Origin: Lactuca virosa
Taxonomy: Eukaryota > Streptophyta > Magnoliopsida > Asterales > Asteraceae
Reading direction: 5' to 3'
DNA length: 64,000 bases
Assembly (NCBI GenBank): GCA_928212115.1
Contig: CAKMRJ010005634.1
Span: forward strand, 252,545,440 to 252,609,439
Part shown: positions 56,834-64,000 of the stretch, piece after piece
Layout of the letters: each line of letters begins with the position of its first letter
How positions within the stretch are numbered: the first letter of the stretch is position 1
Translations under genes and position numbers: made by a program
The notes under the pieces: generated by a model
What the model saw: the letters and a program-made list of their open reading frames with translations, nothing else
Told to the model about the DNA's origin: nothing
Database searches by the model: none

Positions 56834-58544
56834 CTAGTCCATGAGGTACCTCAAACTCTTGTGGTCCGTGTAAATCGTACAGCGAACCCCATAGAGGTAA
56901 TGACGCCAAATCTTGAGGGCGAACACAACAGCCCCCAACTCCAAATCATGCGTCGGGTAGTTCGCCTCGTGAGGCTTCAGCTGCCTCGACGCATAGGCGA
57001 TGACATGCCCTCTCTGCATCAATACCGCGCCCAAACCTGAGATGGACGCATCGCAGTATACAACAAAATCCTCCATGCCCTCTGGCAAGGCTAAGATTGG
57101 CGCCTCGCACAATCTCTGTCTCAGTGTCTCGAATGCTGCCTGCTGCTCAGGCCCCCAACGAAAGACCACAGCCTTCCTCGTTAACCTGGTTAGGGGTAAT
57201 GCTATCTTGGAGAAATCCTGGATGAATCTCCGATAGTAGCCAGCTAATCCCAGGAAACTCCGAATCTCAGATGGAGACTTCGAAACCTCCCATCTCATCA
57301 CGGCCTCCACCTTGGCCGGATCCACCGAAATCCCGTTCTGGTTGACAAGGTGCCCAAGAAACTGCACCTCGCGCAACCAGAACTCACACTTGGAGAACTT
57401 AGCATACAAGTTCTCCCTTCTCAAGGTCTCCAAAACCTCCCGCAAATGCTCCTCATGCTGCTCTCGCGTCTTGGAGTAAACCAAGATATCATCAATAAAT
57501 ACTATCACCGACCGGTCTAACATCGGTCTGCACACGCGGTTCATGAGGTCCATGAACGCGGCAGGAGCATTGGTGAGCCCGAAAGGCATCACCACGAACT
57601 CATAGTGGCCATAACGTGTCCGAAATGCCGTCTTCTGCACATCATCCTCTCTGACCCTCACCTGGTGATACCCTGAATGCAAATCTATCTTGGAGAACCA
57701 AGATGCTCCCTGAAGCTGGTCAAAGAGGTCGTCAATCCTCGGGAGTGGGTAGCGGTTCTTTACCGTTACCTTATTCAGCTCCCTATAATCGATACACATC
57801 CGATGCGACCCGTCCTTCTTCTTCACAAACAGAATTGTGGCTCCCCAGGGTGAACTGCTCGGTCTAATGAAACCCTTGTCTAACAGCTCCTGAAGCTGTG
57901 TAGACAACTCCTGCATCTCAGGAGGAGCCAACCGATACGGTTCCTTGGCTATCGGAGCCGCACCAGGGACTAGGTCGATCCTGAACTCCACCTGTCGCTC
58001 TGGAGGTATCCCAGGCAGCTCCTCGGGGAATACATCCACGAACTCTCGTACTACGGGCACATCGCCACCGTCGCCTTACCCGCCTCCCGGGTGTCCATGA
58101 CATATGCGACATATCCTGCGCAACCCTGCTGAAGGTAACGCCTTGCCCTCGTTGCCGAACAGAAGGCTGGCCCTCGCTGTGATCTCTCACCCTGGATTAC
58201 TAACTCTCCCCCACTTGGGGCTCTGACTCGTACTAACTGTTGCGCGCAATCTATCACTGCCCCATTGGGACTCAGCCAATCCATACCAATAATGACCTTG
58301 TTTCCCCAAAATGGAATGGGAACTAGGTCAACCAAATACCCCTCTTCGAACAACCTCAATACACAATCTCGGAAGACCTCTGATGCTCGCACCGACCGGT
58401 CGTCCGCAATCTCAACCTCTAAAGGGCAATCCAACATGCTCGAGGACTCAGGAAACTTCTTGCTAAGTGCAAGAGAAACAAAGGATCGGGTAGCCCCCGA
58501 ATCAAACAGCACCTGGACTGGAATACCGTTCACATGGAACAATC
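56834..58544 (-). pseudogene. Gyp-A2 protease, reverse transcriptase and RNase H
   Basis: Downstream of the putative intron: FHVNGIPVQVLFDSGATRSFVS (protease), GMDWLSPNGAVIDC, then a one-base loss near 58058 shifts the frame before PVVREFVDVFPEELPG. RT has CIDYRELNKV, PRIDDLFDQL, VMPFGLTNAPAAF and FIDDILVYS (about 57480-57506). RNase H has YCDASISGLGAVLMQRG and TDHKSLRYLMD. TAG at 56834-56836 replaces the Gln codon kept in Gyp-A1. Confidence 0.92.
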
Positions 58545-58618
58545 CTAAACGTATATACACAGAGCACATATCAATATCATAAATCTCATATAAATAGGTC
58601 AGAGGGAAAGAATCATAC
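58545..58618 (-). other. Putative 74-nt intron between gag and protease, Gyp-A2
   Basis: In element sense GTATGATTC... to ...ATACGTTTAG. Removing it joins VVTG to LFHVNGIPV in frame. Compared with Gyp-A1, the ends match and 12 nt are added near the 3' end. Confidence 0.55.
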
Positions 58619-59760
58619 CCGTCACCACATCGGGTGCGGCACGTGCCTCCTCGGTTGTCAGCTGAAATGCCCGACTCCTCACCACCGGAGCCTCTGCCTT
58701 GCCCTGCCGGCCATCTGTAATCCGCAGGGTCGCTGGAGCTGGCGCCTGTACTGGCGCTGCTGCTGTCAACTGGGGGCAGTTGGCCCTCTTGTGGCCCCTC
58801 TGGTTGCAGTGGAAACACAGCAACTCAGATGTCTGATTAACCGGAGCAGGGGCAGTACAATCCCTGCTGAAGTGTCCCGTCTTGCCGCACCTGTAGCAGC
58901 CTGTCGATCCTAATCTACACGCTCCCTCGTGCGACCTGCCGCACTTCCTGCAGTGGCCCGGTCCTGAATGGCCTTTCGGCCTACCATCTGATCCCTTGGG
59001 CTTCTTTCCCGAAGCCCCTATCGTCTGTCCCTCCTCTGCCTTCCTCTTCCGGATGTGCTCCAGATCTATCTCCCTCTCCCTCGCCCTAGCAATCATAGAA
59101 TCCAGGGTAGGGCAAGCTGAAAAACTGACATGCTCCCGAATGTCGGCTCGCAGCATGTCATGGTAGCGGGTCCTCCTCATATCCTCATCACCTGCATACT
59201 GGGGCACCAGTAACGCCCTCTCCCGGAACTTGGCGGTGATCTCCGCCACAGTCTCCGTCGTCTGTCTTATATCCAAAAACTCTCTGGCTAACTGCTGGAG
59301 TTCCACTGCAGGTGCGAACTCCGCTATGAACCGGGTCACAAAGTCCGGCCACGTCATAGCCTCAACAGCCGATGCTCCCAATGAGTCACCAACAGACTCC
59401 CACCAATCCCTAGCTCGGTCTCTCAAACATCCTGCCGCATACCTCACCTTCGACCCCTCGGGCCAGAAGCTGGTCAGCTGCGCAGACTCAATGTCTGCGA
59501 TCCATCGTCTGGCCACAATGGGGTCCTTCGCCCCATGGAAATCCGTCGCACCGCTGCTCCTGAAGTCCTTGAAGGACAGTGTGCGAGATCCTGACTGGCT
59601 AGCCGCCATATCACTCCTGAACGCCCTGAGGCGATCCTCCATCAACTCAACAATACCCTCCTTGATCGACCCGAAGATGAGGGGAGTCGACTCAAGGATG
59701 CCCCTGGTAATCTCTGACGCGATGAACTCGCGTAGACCCTCATCAATTGGTTCGGGCCCT
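58599..59760 (-). pseudogene. Gyp-A2 gag, start codon missing
   Basis: Open from the junction at 59760 (GPEPIDEGLREFIAS) to TGA at 58599 (VVTGMILSL), so the gag frame itself has no internal lesion. Core domain RDWWESVGDSLGASAVEAM. Three zinc knuckles: CRKCGRSHEGAC, CYRCGKTGHFSRDC and CFHCNQRGHKRANC, all Cys and His present. Only the first ~16 residues and the leader are missing. Read-through without splicing gives Gag ending MILSL. Confidence 0.9.
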
Positions 59761-59773
59761 AGCTAGCTGCGTG
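59761..59773. other. Templated filler at the Gyp-A2 / D2 junction
   Basis: agctagctgcgtg at this joint repeats sequence found 40-55 bp to the right inside D2 (and at 34360-34373). It looks like a short copied patch made during end joining. Confidence 0.6.
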
Positions 59774-60480
59774 TCAGGGTCGTTGAGTGTTCTATTAGGC
59801 ACTTGTCCCCTTGCTAGCTGCGTGTCACCCACCTCAGCCCAGCACAGAGGTGATCTGCACTTGTGTCCATAAAGGGCTTCGAATGGAGCAACCTTAATGC
59901 TAGTGTGATAAATTTTATTGTATGAGAATTCGATGAGCGGAAAATGGATATCCCAGGCTTTACCAAAGTCTATCACATAAGCTCTCAACATGTCTTCCAA
60001 CGTCTGAATGGTTCTCTCACTTTGACCGTTGGTTTGATGGTGATAAGTTGTACTCATATCGATTTTGGTTCCCAAGGACTTTTGGAGTGATTGCCAAAAC
60101 TGTGAGGTAAATCTACTATCTATGTCGGAGATAATGGATATTGGAACACCATGTAATCGTACGATCTCTTTAATGTATGTCCTGGTTAGCTTCTCCATCT
60201 TTTCGGTCTCTTTTATTAGTAGGAAGTGCGCGGATTTGGTTAACTTGTCAACGATCACCCAAATGGTGTCAAGACCACACGTTGTCTTGGGAAACTTGGT
60301 TATGAAATCCATGATTATCCTCTCCCACTTCCACTCGGGTATATATAGTTGTTGTAGTAAACCTGAGGGCTTCTGGTATTCTACCTTGACCTTGGTGCAA
60401 GCCAGACACTTACCCACATAGGTAGCAATTTATGCCTTCATGTTTGGCCACCAATAAAGTTTCTTGACGTCTAGCTACAT
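59774..60480 (-). pseudogene. D2 integrase fragment
   Basis: From about 60417 the frame reads CLACTKVKVEYQKPSG, WERIIMDFITK, VIVDKLTKSAHF, SIISDIDSRF, TNGQSERT and stops being Gyp-B2 after NRTLNDP, where it runs through the filler (DTQLAR again) into Gyp-A2 sequence. The frameshift at 34855 of the first copy is absent here. The chromodomain-like tail is missing. Confidence 0.85.
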
Positions 60481-61096
60481 CTTGTCCGAACCGGGATGAA
60501 CGGAGTATCTGGTCTTGTGAGCCTCGTTCATGACAACGTCTCTATACCCTCCAAATTTCGGTGTCCAGATTCGGTTCATGAGATAATAAGCTCCGTCGTC
60601 CTTGACTGTAAGGTTCTTATCCATTCCTCGCAAGGCTTCATTTAAGACATTCTCGGGTTTCAAGGCTTCCAGTTGAGCCTCTTTGATCTGTAAGTACAGG
60701 TGTGAGTGGATGGTCATGTTTAATGATTTTACTCGGCGGCCCGAGTATTCTTTTCGACTTAGGGCATCTGCTACTACGTTGGCCTTGCCTGGATGATTGC
60801 GAATCTCGCATTCGTAGTCATTTAGTAGCTCTACCCATCTTCGTTTCCTCATGTTGAGCTCCTTTTGGTTGAGAATGTGCTGAATACTATGGTCCGTGAA
60901 GATTGTGCACTTCGTACCATAAAGGTAGTGCCTCCAGATCTTCAGGGAAAAAAACTACTACCGCTCCCAGTTCGAGGTCATGTGTGGTGTAGTTAACCTC
61001 GTGAGTCTTAAGCTGCCTTGATGTGTAGGCAATGACCTTTCCTCGTTGCATAAGTACATATCCTAGCCCTTGCTTGGACGCATCGGGGCACTGCAT
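60475..61096 (-). pseudogene. D2 RNase H
   Basis: Same content and same upstream deletion as 35023-35640, with an extra insertion of three to four bases near 60955 that breaks the frame. Confidence 0.83.
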
Positions 61097-61166
61097 AGGG
61101 CTTGCTTTAGTGTTTGGAATGCAGTTTCTTTTTTCTCTTCACAGTTGAAGGTTACACCTTTCTGAT

Positions 61167-62082
61167 TCAAGGTGGTGAGTGGCTTTGAGATCTTGGAAAA
61201 TTTTGTACGAATCTCCTGTAGTAGCCAGCAAGGCCTAAGAATTGACGGATTTCCGTTGGTGTTCTTGGTGTTGCCCAGTTTTCAATTGCCTTGATTTTGG
61301 AGGGATCCACGTGTATCCCTTCCTTGCCGACCACATGACCTAAGAAATCCAATTTTCGAATCCAGAATTCGTATTTTGAGAACTTCACATACAACTTCTC
61401 TGCCCTCAATGTTTCCAAGATTTGGCGTAGGTGTCGACTATGTTCTTCCTTACTTCGTGAGTAGACTAGTATGGCATCGATGAATACTATCACGGATTGG
61501 TCTAAGTAAGTTCGGAATACACGGTTCATTAGGTCCATGAACACCATGGGTGCATTTGTTAATCCGAAGGGCATTACTACGAATTCATAGTGACCGTAAC
61601 GAGTTCTGAATGCGGTCTTGGGAATATCTTCCTGCTGGACTCGCAGCTGATGGTACCCGGATCTTAGGTCAATCTTTGAGAAGTAACTTGATCCTTGCAG
61701 TTGGTAGAAAAGGTCGTCAATTCGGGGTAAAGGATATCGGTTCTTGATGGTAAGTTTTTTAGTTCCCGATAGTCTATGCACATGCGAAATGATCCATCTT
61801 TATTCTTCATAAACAGGACCGGTGCTCCCCAAGGTGAGAAGCTTGGTCTGGTGAATCCTTTGCTTAGCAGTTCGTTCAGTTGACTGGACAATTCCTGCAT
61901 TTTTCCGGTGCTAAACGGTACGAGGATTTGGCTACCGGGGTGGCTCCAGGAATCAAGTCGATTCTGAACTCGACTTGGCGTACGGGTGGTATTCCCAGAA
62001 GTTCTTCTGGGAATACATCAGGAAAATTACAGACTTCGGAAATATCTTCGATGTTTTTCACTTCTTGTTTCTCATTCACCAC
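61167..62082 (-). pseudogene. D2 reverse transcriptase
   Basis: Same as 35711-36627, including FIDA in place of FIDD. A small deletion near 61755 shifts the frame after CIDYREL, a lesion not present in the first copy. Confidence 0.85.
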
Positions 62083-62097
62083 GTGGGCTAAGAAGGC

Positions 62098-62686
62098 CTA
62101 GTATTCCTTGCGTAGATACTTTTGAGCCTTGACACAAGAGATGATTTGTATATTTGTGTCGGGTTTGTCGCCATAAATGACGAGGGTTTCGCTACTTTGC
62201 AGATTAAGGCGAATGACCTTTTTGTAACATAGGATATCGGCATGGGGAGGACTTAACCAATCCATGCCAATGATAACATCGAAACTCCTTAGTGTAACCG
62301 ACATTAGGTCGGTTTGGAAAGAATAGTTTTTTAGAGTGAGGGTACATCCTATGTATATATCGTTGATGCTCTTTGTCTTTCAATTTGCCAATTCTATGGT
62401 GAATGTTTCATTTAGTGATTAGGGCTTCTGTTTAAGTAAGTGTTTAAACTTGTGGCTCCCAAAACTTTTCTCCACACCACTATCGAAAAGTATGCATCCA
62501 TATGATTTATTGAGAAGAAACGTACCAGTAACCACGGTAGGATTATTCATGGCCTCCTCATGCCCCATTGCTAAAACCCTTCCTACGCCTCCTTCATTGC
62601 TTGCTTTTAGACACTCCCTCTTGAAATGCCCCGTTTCACCACATCCATAGCAATCCTGGCTTACCCTGACATTAGCGGCTTGGGTG
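62098..62686 (-). pseudogene. D2 protease and zinc-knuckle end
   Basis: Matches 36643-37231, with the same stops. GMDWLSPPHADILC and the DSG protease motif are visible. Confidence 0.8.
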
Positions 62687-62691
62687 GTTTG

Positions 62692-63448
62692 TGTTGGGTT
62701 TTGAGCATTCTAACACTTCCTAAGTGTACATGCAACCCTAATAAACCTTGGATCTATGTTTGTCTAAGGTACATGCAAAATATTAATTTCCAAGGTTTAT
62801 AACCTATCTAGCATGGCATGGGGTACTTTTAAACATAAAAGAACTAGATGAATTACATACCTTTTATTGATTGTTGATTCCTTGGAGTTTGAGAGCCAAG
62901 CACCAATAATGTGAATGCCTCAAATGGAAATCACAAATCACCACAAACTTGGAAAATGTATGAGAGAGTATACTAACTCTTAGATTTCGGCCACCACTAT
63001 TACACACACACTTAGGGTGTTTTTCATGCAACATAAGCTTGTTTATATAGTGTACATGGTTAGGGTGAAAACCTAATAACCCATGTCTTTTCCTCTTCCA
63101 AGGATCCATGGGTTAAAAGCTCCATGGATCATCCATGGACTTCCATATAAGTTTAGCCCATTAACAAATGAGCATTAGCCCACACCATATAAATATAATA
63201 GCCCATGATTTAATTAGTCTTCCTTTTAATCACTAAATCAATTCATAATTAATTCAAGATTAAAACTAATTAAATAACATGACTATATATTAATATATTA
63301 TAACTTATAATATATTAATAATCGTAAGTATACAATTCTCATAAAATTATCCATAAATAGTTTGGGTGAAGTGCAACCCAAATGGACCATGCCGGGTCGG
63401 GTCAAGTATATACCAAATAAGTTATGGACTTAGACACCTTATCCAACA
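62692..63448 (-). repeat. Cop-3 3' LTR, second copy (in D2)
   Basis: 757 bp. It differs from 37237-37995 by two single-base losses by eye. Followed by PPT and 552 bp of interior to the window end. Confidence 0.92.
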
Positions 63449-64000
63449 GACTCCCACTTGGATAAGTCTAATAACTGTATTTGCCTATATTACTTCAGGA
63501 ACCAACCGGCAATCGTAGGTCTCGAAAACTCTGTTGAACTATGAAGCGCCATTTTAGATAAGTTATCATATAGCCCTCTGTTCTCATGATATCAGCCGGA
63601 CAAATACATGGAACAATGTCTTACTTATTGTCTAGCAGTTGTTTCTCGATTTCCGATTTGTTTGACAAAGAACTTAACTGAACACATCAATTTAGTTCTG
63701 ACCGGGCCCGATACATAGGTCAAAACAAAATCATCGAGGGGCCCAGATATCGCTTCTATTTCTAGAAGGAACAGATAAACTTTGACTCATATGCTTGTTC
63801 TACTACTTGTTGAATTGTACACAAATGCACGTTTTATAACATCAAGTTACTGATGCGTTTACGTGCAATCAATACACAACCAATTCATAGGTAACAACTC
63901 ATATCTCTAGGTTTGAAGACATATATGATATTATCGTCTCACGATCACTCGAGATAAATTACATGAAGTGATACAAGTGAGCGTGGGTTTATTCCAATAC

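Larger units (their letters stand above)
53265..59760 (-). mobile_element. Gyp-A2: Ty3/Gypsy chromovirus-like element, 5' end missing
   Basis: 3' LTR, PPT, and coding region from the chromodomain-like tail back to near the gag start, all on the minus strand and colinear with Gyp-A1. It ends at about 59760, within the first codons of gag, with no 5' LTR or PBS. The ORFs are less damaged than those of Gyp-A1: one stop and one frameshift seen. Confidence 0.92.
59774..64000 (-). repeat. D2: near-identical duplicate of 34321-38547 (Gyp-B2 pol with Cop-3 insertion)
   Basis: 4227 bp in both copies, with about 15-20 differences by eye. It includes Gyp-B2 integrase through zinc knuckle, the gtttg target site (62687-62691), a Cop-3 3' LTR and 552 bp of Cop-3 interior, and runs off the window. 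The insertion point of Cop-3 is the same, so DNA was duplicated after Cop-3 had inserted. Confidence 0.93.

Noticed and set aside
1..64000. Envelope-like gene or pararetrovirus sequence
   Set aside because: No ORF downstream of integrase or RNase H and no movement-protein or coat-type motif seen in any element.

Overview
The window is plant nuclear DNA, most likely from an Asteraceae species and possibly lettuce (Lactuca). That is an inference from the style of the elements, such as the abundant ACTCGNCGAGT palindromes. I found no host gene, rRNA, tRNA gene or CRISPR array. Essentially all 64 kb consists of LTR retrotransposons, most nested inside one another and all carrying premature stops, frameshifts or truncations. 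Every primer binding site seen is of the initiator-methionine type (TGGTATCAGAG).

I use local names. Copia elements: Cop-1 (1-5041, minus, runs off the left edge), Cop-2 (5456-32293, minus), Cop-3 (37237-45140, minus, has pol), Cop-4 (46151-about 50090, plus), Cop-5 (about 50091-51192, minus, fragment) and Cop-6 (51193-53264, plus, fragment). Ty3/Gypsy chromovirus-like elements: Gyp-A1 (18568-28099, plus), Gyp-A2 (53265-59760, minus, 5' end missing), Gyp-B1 (5796-15513, minus) and Gyp-B2 (5042-46150, minus, the oldest host, split by later insertions). D2 (59774-64000) is a near-identical second copy of 34321-38547.

The insertion order can be read from 5-bp target duplications. Cop-2 sits in the 3' LTR of Gyp-B2 (TSD agaat). 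Gyp-B1 sits in the 3' LTR of Cop-2 (TSD aattt). Gyp-A1 sits in the interior of Cop-2 (TSD cctca). Cop-3 sits in the gag zinc-finger region of Gyp-B2 (TSD gtttg). Cop-4 cuts Gyp-B2 near its gag start. Cop-6 cuts Cop-5, and Gyp-A2 cuts the Cop-6 gag.

Cop-1, Cop-2 and Cop-4 carry only gag followed by noncoding DNA. Cop-3 has the same PBS, PPT and leader layout and encodes gag, protease, integrase, RT and RNase H. It looks like the autonomous type that such gag-only relatives could depend on. Gyp-A and Gyp-B encode gag, protease, RT, RNase H, integrase and a chromodomain-like tail. Gyp-B1 also has an extra acidic/coiled-coil ORF upstream of gag.

The most unusual signals are noncoding. (1) The leaders of Cop-1 to Cop-4 share four ordered hairpins whose stems covary while the loops stay constant (GGTTAACC, then CGGCATCCC). 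(2) Nearly every family carries its own short palindrome repeated at about 18-21 bp spacing. The palindrome differs between close relatives at the same site, yet ACTCGNCGAGT is shared between Copia and Gypsy. (3) Gyp-A copies have a GT...AG segment between gag and protease whose removal restores the frame, so it may be an intron that sets the Gag to Gag-Pol ratio. (4) The 4.2-kb duplication D2 includes a nested insertion and has a templated-filler junction.
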